Origin: Cylindrodendrum hubeiense | Taxonomy: Eukaryota; Ascomycota; Sordariomycetes; Hypocreales; Nectriaceae | Direction of reading: 5' to 3' | NCBI GenBank assembly: GCA_014621425.1 | Contig: JAANBB010000086.1 | Location: 55,729-119,728 of the forward strand | Length of the DNA stretch: 64,000 nt | Shown here: positions 44,877 through 60,580 of the stretch, piece by piece | Layout: every line of letters begins with the position of its first letter | How positions within the stretch are numbered: the stretch's first letter is position 1 | Made by a program: the position numbers and the translations under genes | Notes under the pieces: generated by a model | Told to the model about the DNA's origin: nothing | What the model saw: the letters and a program-made list of their open reading frames with translations, nothing else | The model's database searches: none

Positions 44877-47800
44877 TATCTCCCCCACAATCTAATAATT
44901 ATCCTCAAATAGACTAAGATTATATACCCCAATTCCTTTAAACCTCAATTCAATCCTCCTATCTAATCTTATCTTCCTATTAAGAAGTATCTACTCAGAT
45001 ACTTTCTACCCTCCAATTCCTCTCTATTTAATATCCTGATCTCTTAAATCTATCCCTATCCCTACCTTTATTATTTAGTTAGAGATATATAAATAGTCTT
45101 CTTACTTAATTTTCCCTATTAATATCTCTTAGTATACTATTAGTAGTATTCCTCCTAGCTAATTCTTATAATTAAAGGTAATATAATATATTTATAAGTA
45201 ATATTAATAATATTATCTTATTAAATAATAGATATTAATCTCTCTAGAATAAAGATTATAAAGATCTTTATCTTAGATAGGAATTGAGTTTTCTAGTTAA
45301 TAATTCTAGGAAGGTCTATTAGGTTTATTTTAATAGTTATTTTCTTAGTTTCTATATCTATCTTAATCTTTCTATAAGTATTATAATTAGTAAGAATAGA
45401 CTAGTTAGTTATAGTTCTTATAACTTTCCCCTTAATAATATAAAATATAATAATAGTTAGTTTCTATCCTTAAATTTATATAATTATAAGAGATCCTTTT
45501 AAAGGTTATAAAAGAACTTCCTGGGATTTTATTATTAATAGTATATTTTTTATTAAATAATTATTATAAATAGAGCTCTTAGATTCTTTCTTTATTAATT
45601 CTTTCTTTATTAATATTTCCTTTATTAATTTTCCCTTTATTAAAGCTTCCTTTATAGATATACTCTTTATTAAGATATTAGACTTAGTTAACTAGGCTAT
45701 TTTAATATCTTAAACTTTATAAATTAGCTTTCTAATTATATTAACTCTACTTATCTTCTAGTTTAATCCCTCTAGCTTCTTAATAGTAATCTTACTAACT
45801 AGGATCAGAACTCTTAATTAAACTAGGAGTAATCTAGCTAGTAAAGCTAATTCTATTAAAATATAACTAGAAACCTTACTAGTTAATTATATAGAGTTAA
45901 GGGAGATAATACTAATAGTTATAGTACCCTTTAAATAGAGTAAACTATTATAAATATCTATATTATATTCCTTATATTTAGTAATTAAATTAGTAAGCAG
46001 TTTAAATTTCAAGTTAAAGATATTATAATAGCATATCCCACTTCTATAAAAATCCTATCTAAATAGAATTAAGTTATAGGGGATAAGATAAAAGATATTA
46101 CTTAATTTTCCCTTTATAACTCCTTCCTAAAAGACTATAATATACTCACTAACAGGTATATAAAGGTCTAAGATTTTAACCTTATTATCTAAATCAAGGG
46201 AAATATAAAAGATATTACCAGGCTTAGATATATTAAAGTTATAGGTCCTTTTATAGTATTTTATATCCTGAATATTAACTTTATTTATAATAATATACTA
46301 AAAGTAGCTTTTAATATAATTAAGATAGATAGGATCCTTTAACTTATATATCTTATTAATTAGGGTCCCTATTTACTAATCCCAGAATTATAAGATAAAC
46401 CTAACCTTATCCTTTATATTATCAGGGAACCCGAGTATTATCTTATAACTAATTCCTAGTATTATTATTAGAAGTGATAAGCTTATAAGACCTTAAAGAA
46501 CTATAATTACCTAAAATATACCTAAGAATTTACACTCCTAATATCTATTCTATAAAATAATTAGTATACTATAGGTAATAAAGTTATAAGGGTATCTATT
46601 CTTAATCAGGATCTCCCTCTAAATAGTAACTAGAGTATTATATCTCTTTTCTCATCCCTTACTTATAATATTAAAGATATAAAGATAATAGTCCTTCTAG
46701 TCCTAAATATAGATTATCTAGTATATTATACTAGTAAAATAAACAATCCTAATAAAAAATTAATAGCTAAAAGAGATCTCTTATAAAGGCTAGAGTCCTA
46801 GGGTTAGTTAGTTTTTCATAATATACATTCCTTTAACTAGCCAGATACAGGAAAATTCAGATTACTTTTACTTATTAACCTTAATAGTTAAGGATATTAG
46901 ACTAATATTTATGATAATAATAGCTATAAGATCCTTTAGACTATAAGTTAGGATCCTTATAAAAGCTAAGAGTTTAAAGTTACTAGATATACTTTCTTCG
47001 TGAATATCCTATAGAAGGCTCTAGAGATTAATATAATAATTTTCCTAAGATCTAAATTACTTCTTATTAAAGTCCGGGTTTAGTGTAATAATTATAGCCT
47101 ATTCTTTAATCAAATCCTTATTATTAAGAGCTAGTCTCTTTATAGTCTTTAAGTCCTAATAGAACTAATTAAATCTTAGCTAGATAAAAGCTAATTACTT
47201 ATTAAGATATAAATATAAAGATAAGGTAGATAACTTCTCTTCTATATATAAAAAGCTCTATTAGCTTTTTTTATTTATAATATATTATTCTTAAAAGACC
47301 CCTCTAATATTAGGGTAGAACTTTCCCTTATCCTTCACTTTATCTCAGAATTAGGCTATAATTATAATAAATAATAAAGAGTATTAAGGTCTATATTTTA
47401 GATTATATAAAGAAAAGTATTTAATAAGATCCCTACTTAAATTAGATCTTAAAAGGAAAAGAATTACACTTAAAATAATAATATAAGTGAGATAATAATA
47501 TTATTAAGATATATATAGAAAGGAGGTTTAAATAATCTAGGAGGGTATTATCTAATAGGGTATTTTTCAGTGTATTAGAACTATATATACCCAGTCCGTA
47601 AATCTATAATAACTTAAGGAAAGACTTATCCTTTATCTCTAGCTTTATTTACTTAAATAAGTGTTAAAGTCCTAGTAAATAAAGATAACCTATACTCTTA
47701 AAACTCTCTAATTTATAATAAACCCTTAGATTTTAAGTCCTAAGGAATTTCCCCCTTCTTTTATATATTTCTCTCTTTCTCTTTTAATTTTAATTAAATT

Positions 47801-50163
47801 ATCTTAATCACTTTTATAGCTTTTTATTATTATTATTATTATTATTATTAGCCTCTTCTTATTCCTATAATAGCTTCTTTTTAGGATAAACTTATTATAC
47901 TCTCTGAGATCCCTTATTCTAAGCTTCCTAATATTTAAACACTAACTAAATATTATATTAAATATTCCTAGTTTAATTATTAAGCTAATACTTATTAGAA
48001 GGATTAAGATAATATTCTCCTTAAATCCTTTTCTATAAATAATCTTAATATTATTCCCACCTTAATAATTTCCTTTTCCCTATTTTTAATTTAACCCTTT
48101 ATCTAATAAGATACTTTTCCAGGTATTTAAGATATTCTAGGTCTAGTTCTATAACTTTTAGACTTTTAATTAACTTAACTGCCTAATATATATAAAGTTA
48201 GATATCTAGCTTCCCTTTACTAATAAGACTTCTATTATACTTATCTAGTTCCTTTACTAGTTTCCTTTCTAGGATATCTCTATTTAAGCTAGGATCAGGT
48301 TATTAATTAATTATAGCCTTTAACCTATCTATATCCCTACTAAATAGGCTTATCTAGGAAAGTACTTTCTCTTATTTCTACTAATCTAGCTATATTATCT
48401 TAAGGCCCTAATTATAATCTTTATTAATATTATTAATCTAATTATATATTATTATTATATTCACAATTACTTTTTAATAATAACCCACTTTAATAAGTAA
48501 ATCCTAATTCCTTTCCCTATTTATATCTTAATCCTATCCTTTATAGATAGTTAGTATACTAATTACCTTTAGCATAACTAATCTGATTATAACTAGAAGT
48601 ATCTCTATAGATATCTCTCTTAGATCTCTTATAAGAGCCCTTGAAATCATCCTCTTAATAGCTCTACTATTAACTTTAGTTCTATAAAGACTTATATAAT
48701 TAGCTAGTTTAATTATATCTCTTATCCTTATATTATTTCAGAATACCTATCTAAATAGGAAGGCTCTTTTAATTAAGAGATCTATTAGTAAGCTTCTCTA
48801 ATTTCTACTTAGATCCTTAGATCTAGTTATTATACTTTTTAAATATTAAATCTTATCTCTCTAGTTTATTATTATTAGGATTAATAATAATCTTAAAGAA
48901 ATAAACCCTTAGATCCTTCTAATTATTTTATCCTTATCCTTTTCTAATAATCCTTCCCCCTTATAACCTTATAACTTCTCTCTTTATTCTCTCTATCTAG
49001 TTAGCTCCCTAGATCTTTTATATAATTCTATATCTAGCCTATATATATAAAGATATAACTAGTTATTATCTAGGTTAAAAATTTTAATAATTTACTTATA
49101 ATTTTATAATTTATCTTATTATCTTATAAGATCTAATCTTTACTAATCCCTTATTATCTTCTTATATAATAATATTATTATCCCTAATAAGCACTATATC
49201 TTAAATATCTAATTAAATACTTTTAAATAATTTATACTAATCCTAGAGCTCTTAAAATATCTCTAGGATATATATCTTAAAGCTTAGTCTAGGTCCTTAT
49301 TATAATCACTGAATATAATCTAAGTTAGGATTTTCTTAGTCTAGGTTTTATGATCTTAGTTCTATAATATATTAAAGTATATTATTAGATACTTTTCTAT
49401 TTATACCTAAAGTTTCCTCTCTATTTAATTATCCTAGGATATTAGGATTATCTGAGCTAGTTTATTACTCTTAGTTATTTTTAGTAAATACTTTAAGTTA
49501 GTTCCTATAATTAGAACTAGAAATCAGAATATTATCTAGAGTCTCTAAGATATAGACTTTAATCTTATTTAGTATCTTAGTGATTTAATAAGGTCCTTAT
49601 TATCTAGGCTTGAGCTTTATTATATTAGATAGGTTATTCTGGTTTTTAATATTATATTAAAGGACTAGATTTCTTTCCTTTAATAACTCTTTCCTTAACT
49701 TAAAGGTATTATATATTATAATCTTTTATATTAGGGATCTCTTATATTTAATAACTCTTTTCCTTATAATCTTAATATCTTTATACTTTCTTTCTAAGAC
49801 CTAAATCCTTATAATTATAATATTATTCCTTATTAGGATATTATCCTAGTTAATTAATCTCTAGATAGGGACTTTTACTTCTAAAGGAAGAATAGGTTCC
49901 TATCTATATAAAAGGAAGAATAGGGAAATATTATAAAACCCTCAAATAACTAACCTATCTACTAATAGTACTAGGTTTACTAGGTTAACTTATTTACCTT
50001 AGTTTTTAAGCTTTTTAAAGTAGTTTATTATAAAAACATACCTAACTTTAATAAGCCTATTAATCTTAGTATTATAGGTTAATATCTTAGTAATTATAAT
50101 ATCTAGGTCTTTAAATTCCTCTAGGATCCCTTTCTCTAGTTCTAATCTATTATCTGTGATTAT
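44877..50163 (-). mobile_element. Gypsy internal segment, partial copy
   Basis: It is collinear with 50,692 to about 56,085, differing mainly by transitions and one segment of about 105 bp present only in the other copy (near 51,510-51,615). It stops exactly at LTR copy 2, so the gag and reverse transcriptase part of this unit is missing. No open frame survives. Confidence 0.8.
47825..47851. repeat. Microsatellite (ATT)n in gypsy copy A
   Basis: About nine ATT units; the matching position in the second copy (about 53,749-53,773) has about eight. Confidence 0.9.
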
Positions 50164-50691
50164 TAAAGTGGTGGGAAAGGGATCTTAGCCCAATACTAAA
50201 ATAGATACTCTCCCACAGAAATCCTTAATTAAGTGTTAGTAGTAAGTCTCCCTAAGTTAAGTATGTGTGTAGGCTATAGCTAGAACTATCAGCTATTATC
50301 TCTTAATTCTAGGTTCTTAAAGAAGGAAAGTATCTAATTAGATATTTAATTAAAGAAATAATAGTCTTTATATTAATAAGATATTAAAAACCATAATTAA
50401 TATAATAAAAATCCTAACCTTAAAGACTTGGGTATAACTAATAGTAAAGAAAATTAAGGGAAAATTATAAATTAATATAAGTAATATAGAAAATTAAGAA
50501 AACTCTACTAGGAAGGTTAGAGAAGATCTTATTCCTTTACTAAGCTATCCTTTTAAAAGATATCTCTTATATATTAATACTTTCCTAATACCTAAGATCT
50601 CTAATTAGAGATCTTCCCTTTTATCCACCCTCCCAGATAGTCCCATATTTCTCGGCTTTTCCTATCTAATATAATAATCTCCGTTACTTTA
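50164..50691 (-). repeat. Gypsy LTR copy 2
   Basis: 528 bp, TAAAGTGG...TACTTTA, the RIP-altered form of the same ends. It is followed by the same polypurine tract as copy 1. It separates the partial from the full internal segment. Confidence 0.85.
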
Positions 50692-53600
50692 TATCTCCCC
50701 CATAATCTAATAGTTATCCTCGAACAGACCAAGATCATATACCCTAATTCCTTTAAGTCTTAATTTAATTCTCCTATCTGACCTTATCTCCTTATTAAGA
50801 AATATCTACTTAGATATTTTCTACCCTCTAATTCCTTTCTATTTAATATCCTAATCTCTTAGATCTATCCTTATCCCTACCTTTATCACTTAGTCAGAGA
50901 TATGTAAATAGTCTCCCCACTTAATCTCCCTTATTAATATCTTTTAGTATACTATTAGTAATACTCCTCTTAGCTAATTCTTATGATTAAAGGTAATATA
51001 ATATATTTATAAATAATATTAATAATATTATCCTATTAGATAATAGATACTAATCTCTCTAGAATAAAGATTATAAAGGTATTTATCTTAGATAAGAATT
51101 AAATTTCCTGGTTAATAATTCTAGGAAGATCTATTAGGTCTATTTTAATAGTTATTTTTTTGGTTCTTATACCTATTTTAATCTCTCTATAAATATTATA
51201 ATTAGTAAGGACAGATTAATTAATTATAATTATTATAATTCCCCTCTTAATAATATAGGATATAATAATAATTAGTTTTTATCCTTAAATTTATATAATT
51301 ATAGGAGATCCCTCTAAAAGTTATAAAGGAATTTCCCGGGATCTTATTATTAATAGTATATCCTTTATTAAATAATTATTATAGATAGAGTCCTTAAACT
51401 CTTCCTTTATTAATCCTTTCTTTATTAATATTTCCTTTATTAATTCTTTTTTTATTAAAGCTTTTTTTATAGATATACTCTTTATTAAGATATTAGACTT
51501 AGTTAGCCTAGATTATTAATCTTTAAGAATTATAATCCCTCTATTAAAGTTTTAAAGTAATGCTATAATATTAGTATTATCTATTTGTAAGGTAAAAGGT
51601 ATAGTAGGTTTTATCTAGACTATTTTAATATCTTAAACTCTATAAATTAACTTTCTAATTATATTAACTTTACTTATTTTCTAGTCTAACCTCTCTGGCT
51701 TCTTAATAATAGCCTTATTAACTAGGATCAGGGCTCTTAATTAGACTGGGAATAGTCTAGTTAGTAGAGCTAATTCTATTAAAATATAGCTAGGAGTTTT
51801 ACTAGCTAATTATATAGAGCTAAGGGAGATAATACTAGTAACTATAATGTCCTTTAAATAGAGCAGACTATTATAAATATCTATATTATATTCCCTATAT
51901 CTAATAACTAGATTAACTAGCAGTTTGAACTTTAAGTCAGAGATATTATAATAATATATCTTACTTTTATAGAAATCTTATTTAAATAGAGCTAGATTAT
52001 AGGGGATAAGGTAAAAGGTATTATTTAATTTTCCCTTTATAATTTCTTTCTAGAAGATTATAATATACCTACTAATAGATATATAAAGATCTAAGATTTT
52101 AATCTTATTATCCAAATTAAGGGGAATATAAGAGGTATTATCAAGCTTAAATATATTAAAATTATAGATCCTTTTATAATATTTTATATCCTAAATATTA
52201 ACTTTATCTATAATAATATATTAGAAATAGCTTTTAATATGATTAAGATAGATAAGATCCTTTAACTTATATATCTTATTAATTAGGATCCCTATCTATT
52301 AATCCTAGAATTATAAGGTAAACCTAACCTTATTCTTTATATTATCAGGGAATCCGGGTATTATTTTGTGATTAATTCCTAATATTATTATTAAAAGTGA
52401 TAAGCCTATAAGACCTTGAAGAGCTATAATTACCTAAAATATATCTAAGAATTCACACTCCTAATATCTATTCTATGAAGTAGTTAATATATTATAGATA
52501 ATAAAGTTATAAGGGTATTTATTCTTAGTTAGGATCTCCCTTTAGATAATAATTAGAGTATTATATTTCTTTTCTTATCCCTTACTTATAATATTGAAGA
52601 TATAAAGATAGTGGTCTTTCTAGTCCTAAATATAGGTTATCTAGTATATTATACTAGTAAAATAGACAATCCTAATAAAAAATTAGCAATTAAAAGAGAT
52701 CTCTTATAGAAGTCGGAGCCTTAGGCTTAGTTAGTCTTTTATGATATACACTCCTTTAGCTAGTTAAGTACAGGAAAATTCAGGCTACTTTCACTTATTA
52801 GTTTTAATAGTTAAGGATATTAGATTAATACTTATAGTAATAATAGCTATAAAATCCTTTAGACTATAGGTCAGGATCCTTATAAAGGCTAAGAGTCTAA
52901 AGTTATTAGATATATTTTCTTTATGAATATCCTATAGAAGGTCCTAGAAATTAATATAATAATTTTCCTAAGATTTAAATTATTTTTTATTAAAGTCTGG
53001 ATTCAGTGTGATAGTTATAGCTCATTCCTTAATTAAATCCTTATTATTAAGAATTAGTCTCTTTATGATCTTTAAGTCCTAATAGGACTAGTTAAGTCTT
53101 AGTTAAATAAAAGCTAGTTATTTATTAAGATGTAAATATAGAGATAGGGTAAATAACTTCTCTTCTATATATAAAAAGCTCTATTAGTCTCCTTTATTTA
53201 TAATATATTATTCCTAAAAGACCCCTCTAATATTAGGATAGAACCTCTCCTTATCTTTCACTTTATCTTGGGATTAGGTTATAATTATAGTAAATAGCAA
53301 AGAGTATTAAGATCTATATTTTAGGCTATATAAAGAAAAATATCTAATAAGATCCCTATTTAAATTAGATCTTAAAAGAAAAAGAATTATACTTAAAATA
53401 ATAGTATAAGTGAGGTGATAGTATTATTAAGATATATATAGAAAGGAGATTTAAATAATCTAGGAGGGTATTATCTAATAGAATATTTTTTAATATATTA
53501 GAGCTATATATGCTTAATCCTTAGATTTATAATAACTTAAAGAGAGATTTGTTTTTTATCTCTAGCTTTATCTACTTAAATAAGTATTAAAATCCTAATA

Positions 53601-53748
53601 AATAAAGATAACCTATACTCTTAAAACTCTCTAATTTATAGTAAATCCTTGAACTTTAAATTCTAAGGAATTTTCCCCTTCTTTTATATATTTCTCTCTT
53701 TCTCTTCTAATTTTAATTAAGTTATTTTAATTACTTTTATAGCTTTCT

Positions 53749-53773
53749 ATTATTATTATTATTATTATTATTA
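53749..53773. repeat. Microsatellite (ATT)n in gypsy copy B
   Basis: Same locus as in copy A, with slightly fewer units. Confidence 0.85.
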
Positions 53774-56299
53774 GCCTCTTCTTACCCCTATAATAACTTC
53801 CTTTTAGGATAAGCTTATTATACTCTCCGGGATTTCTTATTTTAAATTTCCTAATATTTAGATATTAGCTAAATACTATATTAAGTATTCCCAGTTTAAT
53901 TATTAAGTTAATATTTATTAGAAGGATTAAGATAATATTCTCCTCAAGCCCTTTCCTATAAGTAATCTTAATATTACTCCTACTTTAATAACTTTCTTTT
54001 TCTTATTTCTAACTTAACTTTTTATCTAATAAGATACTTTTCTAGGTATTCAAGATATTCCAGGTCTAGTTCTGTGATTTCTAGGCTCTTAATTAACTTA
54101 ATTATCTAATATATATAGAGTTAGATATTTAGTTTCCCTCTACTAATAAGACTTCCACCATACTTATCTAGTTCCTTTATTAACTTCCTTTCCGGGATAT
54201 CTTTATTTAAGCTAGGATTAGGTTATTAACTAGTTATAGTTTTTAACTTATCTATATTCCTGCTAAATAGGTTTATCTGGGAGAGTACTTTCTCTTATCT
54301 TTACTGACCTAGCTATATTATCTTAAGACCCTAATTATAGCCTTTATTAATATTATTAACCTGATTATATATTACTATTATATTTATAATTACCTTTTAA
54401 TAATAACTCACTTTAATAAGTAGATCCTAATTCCTTTCCCTATTTATATCTTAATCCTATCCTTTATAGATAGCTAATATACTAATTACCTTTAGTATAA
54501 TTAATCTAATTATAACTGGAAGCATCTCTACAGGTATCTCTCTCAAACCTCTTGTAAAGACCCTTGAAATCACCCTCTTAATAGCTCCACTATTAACTTC
54601 AGTTCTATAAAGACTTATATAATTAGCTAGTTTAACCGTGCTTTTTATCCTTATATTATTTCAGAATATCTATCTAAATAGGGAGACTCTTCTAATTAAG
54701 AGGTCTATTAGTGGGTTTTTCTAGTTTCTGCTTAGGTCCTTAAATCTAATTATTATACCTTCTGAATATTAGGCCTTATCTCTCTAGTCTATTATTATCA
54801 GGATTAGTAATAATCTTAAAGAAATAGACCCTTAGATCTTTCTAATCACTTTATCCTTATCCTTTTCCAGTGATCCTTTCTCTTTATAATTTTATAACTT
54901 CTCTCTTTACTCTCTCTATTTAGCTAGCTCCCTGGATCTTTTATATAGCTCTATATCTAGCCTATATATATAAAGATATAGCTAGTTATTATCTAAGTTA
55001 AAAGTTTTAATAGCTTACTTATAATTTTATAGTTTATCTTATTATCTTATAAGATCTAACCTTTATTATTCTCTTATTATCTCCTTATATAATAATATTA
55101 CTATCCCTAATAAGTATTATATTCTAAATATCTAATTAAATACTTTTAAATAATCTGTACTAGTCTTAGATTTCCTAGAATATCTCTAGGATATATATTT
55201 TAAAGTTTAGTCTAGGTCCTTATTATAATTACTAAATATAATCTAAATTAGGATTTTCCTAGTCTGGGTTTTATAATCTTAACTTTATAATATATTAAAA
55301 TATATTATTAGATACTTTCCTATTTATATTTAAAATTTCCTTCCTATTTAATTATCCTAGGGTATCAGGATTATCCAGACTAATCTACCACCCTTAATTA
55401 TCTTTAATAAATATCTTAAACTAGTCCTCATAATTAAAATCAGAAATCAGAATACTATCTAGGATCTCCAAGATATAGGCTTTAATCTTATCTAATATCT
55501 TAGTAATTTAGTAGGGTCCTCACTATCTAGACTTAAGCTTTACTATATTAGATAGATTATTATAATTCCTAATATTATACTAAAAGACTAAATCTCCCTC
55601 CTTTAATAGCTCTTTTCTTAACTTAAAGGTATTATATATTATAATCTTTTATGCTAGGGATCTCTTATATTTAATAACTCTTTTCCTTATAGTCTTAATA
55701 TCTTCACGCTTTCTTTCTAAGACTTGGATCCTTATGATTATAATATTATCCCTTATTAGGATATTATCCCAGTTAATTAGTCTCTAGATAGAGACTTTCA
55801 CTTCTAAAAGAAGGATAGGTTCCTATCCATATAAAAAGAAAAATAGGGAAATACTATAAGACCCTCGAATAGCTAACCTATCTACTAGTAGTACTAGGTC
55901 TACTAGGTTAATTTATTTATCTTGATCTTTAAGCTTCTTAAAATAATTTATTATAGAGATATACTTAATTTTAATAAGCTTATTAGCCTTAGTATTATAG
56001 GCTAATATTTTAGTAATTGTAATATCTAGATCTTTAAGTTCCTCTAGGATCCCTTTCTCTAGCTCTAATCTATTATCTATAATTATCTTTAATAATATAC
56101 TATAATAATAGAGAATTCTCTTAATTAGTTTCCTAATATAGAAGGTTATAAGGTTAGGGACTGGTATTACCTCTATCTATCCTATAAGGTTATATCTAGC
56201 CTTAATAAGAAACTTTATCCCTTAATCTAGAAATAAATATTAAGTGTTTATATAGATCTTTATTATTAGATATTAAGAGGTAGTTAGATATCCCTCTTC

Positions 56300-57900
56300 T
56301 AAAGGTCTCTAAGTACTATATATTTAGTATACTTAATAGGTCTATAATATAGTCTCTAGATTATATCTTATATCCTTCTAAAAGTATCTCAAGTTAAGTA
56401 ATTTAAGTGTGATCTCTTGACCTTTATAATCTCCTTTAATATAATAGGATCTTATTAAATACTTTTTGAGGTCCTAAGAGTTAATAATAAGGACTAGGTT
56501 ATTCCCTAGTTTAGTTACTCTCTTCTATAGTCTATTTCCCTGAATAAAGAATTATATTATTTTCTCTCTTAATCTCTTAAAGTTTTTAGAAGTAATCTCT
56601 TGAGATCTCTTTAATAAGGTTAAGTATTTAGCTAGTATAAGCTATTAATCCTTATAATATTTTTTAAAGGTAATCCTTTCTGGGCTAAATAGAAGGATAT
56701 TAAGGTAGGTGTTAATAATCTCCTTAATATCTTTTTTAATCTCCTAGTCTTGATAGTCTGATTCTCCTAGCCCTTTTCTTAAGAGCCTATTTATAATTCT
56801 ATTCTTAATACCGGGGATATATTTAACTGTAAAGTTAAAGATTAATAAATAGCTAATCTATCTGATAACTATTACCTCTAGGATATTATCTACCTTATAA
56901 TTAATCTGATTAATTAGAACCCTAGAATCTATTTCTAAGATAAAATAAATATTATATAGATATATTTACAAGTATCTAATAATATATAAAACTCCTTTAT
57001 ATTTAAGTTTTATTATATTATAGTGTTATTTAGTCTCAGTTTAAATTCCAGATTTAAATTACACTAGATATCTCTTACTATTATAGATTTATATTAAGAT
57101 AGTACCCTATCCTTCCTAGTAGGTATTAATTATTAGAATAATCTCTCTACCTTTATTTGAAAGGTTAATAATAACTAGAATAAGGATCTTAGTGATCTTA
57201 TCTTTTAAAATAATTATAGCCTTTTATTAGTCTTTATCCCATACCTAGGTTATATCTTTCTTAAGAAGAATAATTAGGGGTTTAATTATCTAAATATAAT
57301 CTCTAACCTAGATATAATAATAACTAGATATCCCTAGAAAGGCTCTGACTTACTTTAGACTATAGTACCTTTCCTATTTAGTAATCTTAATAATTTTAGC
57401 CTTATTAGGCTTGTGATTATTTATTTCACAGAGATAATCTATGATAATAGCTATTTTCTAATAGAAGATAGACTTCTTAACTAAAATTGTATATCCTAAT
57501 AGCTCTATATTTATAAGGACCTTATCTAGGTTAATAAGATATTCTAGGATAAATCTTCTAACCCTAGGGAGGGCTTTCTCCCCACTATACTCAGTCTCCG
57601 GGCCCTTAATAGTAATATTATCCATGAAGGCCCTGGTTATATTACCTAATAGATTAAATAGTATCCTTGTTATAACCCTGATAAACTGGGCTATTGAATT
57701 TGTAGTTTCTTAGGGTAGTGTATATAGTCTTAATAGTCTAATTAGGATATTAAAGGTTATTAGGTCTTAGCTTTCCTTAGCTAAGATAACTTGATTATAG
57801 CCCGAGAAGAAGTCTAGTAAGAATAGGATTTTATATATCCTGAACTTAATAGAGAAATTATCAGTCTTTTAAGATATTATACTATCCCTAATAGTATAGA
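56300..57900 (-). pseudogene. Degraded Ty3/gypsy reverse transcriptase and RNase H
   Basis: On the minus strand near 57,630 the polymerase box reads AFMDNITIKGPETEYSGEKA (YMDD-type). ALPRVRRFILEYLINLDKVL, VRAFLGISSYYYI and GIKNRIINRLLRKGLGE follow with interspersed stops. Order and motifs fit gypsy RT then RNase H. Asp-to-Asn in the active box and many stops fit RIP. Confidence 0.75.
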
Positions 57901-59129
57901 TATTATACTTTATTATTAAGTTAATAAGTCTAAGATCACTATCCTTCTTGGAAATAAGAATCTAATAATTCTAATAGATAGTATAACTTTCTTCTAAGAT
58001 ATTCCTCTTTATCCTTATTATTAAGAACTCTATAACTTTCTTCTTTAAAGTATAAGGGATATAAATATTCCTTTCTTACTAGATTATGTGTAATATAATC
58101 TTAATAACTTATAAAGGAGTTATTTATATATTTAATATCCCTTTTCCTTAAAGGTCTAAGCTAAGATTACTTCCCTATTAAAAAGAATCTATAAGAAGAT
58201 ATCCTTTTTAATATCAGATAGAATATCTTTAATCTTAGATAAGATTTTATCTAGTCTCTTATTATAGAGCCTAGATCCCTTCCTAATCTTTGAGAATTTC
58301 AGGGTAATATAATCTGAGAATAATAAGTCTTTCTTAAGATCTCCTTTTATTTCTTCCTATCTCTTTTCCTTCTAAAATAGATCTTCTTTAAGTATAGATC
58401 TATTAGATAGAATATTATTTTATAACTTTATTTTATTTACCTTCCTTTTATATATTATATTAATTTGAATTATCTCTTTCTATTAGTTGACTTTAGATTT
58501 CTAGAATTATACTTTTCTAGTTCTAATAATTATTAGAATATTATTATAAATCTAATCTTCTATTACTATTAGGAAGATTTTCCTTACTATCTCTTTATTT
58601 AAGTATCTATTTAGATATTTATTATTATTATCCTCTAAACTATTAATAGTCTCCCTATTTAGTTTAGAGAGATCTGGTAAGCTTATCTTAACTTACCTAG
58701 AATAACTCAAGTAATATTTGGGTTTTCCTATCTTAAGCTCCTAGTAATAGCTATTATTAGCTTTACTATCCCTAATTAGTATATTATTAATATCTCCCCT
58801 AATATAAAGATATAGTTAAATATAATCCTTATACTCCTTATAAATAATATCCCTAGGATAAAGGGTAATAAGATTACTAAACTAGGGACTATATATATCT
58901 TCTATATAATAAAGATATTACCTAAATAGATCTTTATATCTATAATCCTAGTTATTATAACTTGATTATTTAAATAAGATATAGTCTTAGTCTTAACTAG
59001 CTTGATATTAAGATTATAGATCTTAGTAATAATATCTAAGATAATATTATCCTTAGCTCTGGTATCTAAAATTACCTCTAATATATACCTATTAAGATAC
59101 TCTAGCTATACTTATAGCTTTAGTAAGTC

Positions 59130-59417
59130 TTAGTATAAAGATAAGGGTTTTGATCCTAGTATATGAATAAGACTTAGATTAACCTTTATAAATATTATAT
59201 TAGGTATTTTTATTATTAATAAGCTTTCCCCTTTTCCTAAAGATATTAGATTTATTAAGTTACTTTTAGTTATTAGATAGTCCTTAAGAATAAGTAATAA
59301 ATTGGTATTATACTTAATTTCTCTTAGTTCTGGATCCAGAATAATAATATAAAGATTATATCTCTTAATTAAGTTATTAAAATAGGCCTCTAAGAATAAG
59401 TTACCCTCTAATTCCAA
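59130..59417 (-). pseudogene. Open stretch in the degraded gag/protease region
   Basis: A surviving 95-codon frame beginning MELEGNLFLEAYFNNLIKRY, about 1.5 kb upstream (on the minus strand) of the RT box. This is where gag or protease should lie. It is very rich in Ile, Leu and Asn from mutation. No zinc knuckle or protease motif could be read with confidence. Confidence 0.35.
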
Positions 59418-60580
59418 GACTGTATTTGTAGTAATTTTCTTAGGTCTCTGACTATTATAGGTTAAGCTCGGATCTATCTATCTGGTCTTAGTGATTCTAT
59501 TAGCTAGATTATTTAAGTCCTTGATTATAGATCTTCTAAACTTAGGATTATTCTGAATTAGTTAAGGGATTGTAACTCTAATCTTTGTGGTTATAATCCT
59601 AGACTTTAATACCTTTCTTAGTTCTAGGATAGTTATCTATCTCCTAGTAGGATTGTTAGTATTAAATATAATAGCTTTAGCTAGCTTTTTGTCTTTAGGA
59701 TTATACTAATTCAGGACCTTTAAAACCGCCTCTAGCCCTTTCTCTTTCTCCCTGATATCTTCTAGGATTTCTTTTACTCTCTTTCTCTTTATAATATTAG
59801 TCTTAAAGGTTATATTATTATTTAAGATCCTAGAAGATAGGTCTTCTATTCTTTTATTAATTAGAATAATACTTATCTTAGTATAATATTTAGCTAGATT
59901 ATTATCTAAGGCTTTTCTAGTCTAGTTACTTATTCTATTAATAATAAGGTCCTCAAATATAGGGTTCTAATTATATTTTATAAAGTCTATGACTAGGTCT
60001 TATTCTTCCTAAGTAAGATTCTAATTCTAAATAGTAGACTAGCTATCTATTATTTTTATAATAAATCCTATTATTAGGGAATTAGGGAATCTTTTAATTT
60101 ATATTATAATAAGCTTCTTTATATTACCTAGATATCCTATCTTCTAGACTAATTTAGGAGGAAGAGTAGCTTCCCTTTTACTAATCTAAATTATACTAGA
60201 TTCTAAGTTAAAATTAACATAACCTACTTCCCTATCCTTCTATAGCTTATAGTAGTTATTAGGGAAATACCCTATTAGATAGTAATAGAAATATCATGCC
60301 TGTTAATTTTCATAGCTTATATTAATTATAATATCTTAGCTATTAGTTCAGGATAACCTATATAGGGCAGAGTTATAACTAGGATTAGATAGAGAGTTAA
60401 TAAATCTCTATTTTTCAATATTCTGCTAGAATATTATCACTATCCTTATCTCTATATTCTTATATTTCTATATAATATTAATACTTATCTTCTAGACTAT
60501 CTGGGCTAGGTTATTAATAGCTAAGTCTATTAGGACTTTTATTATAATCTATTTTAGTAGATCTAGATCTCTCTCTTTCT

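Noticed and set aside
47825..47851. ATT repeat as part of a CRISPR-like or regularly spaced array
   Set aside because: It is a simple microsatellite present once in each gypsy copy; no spaced repeats exist in the window.
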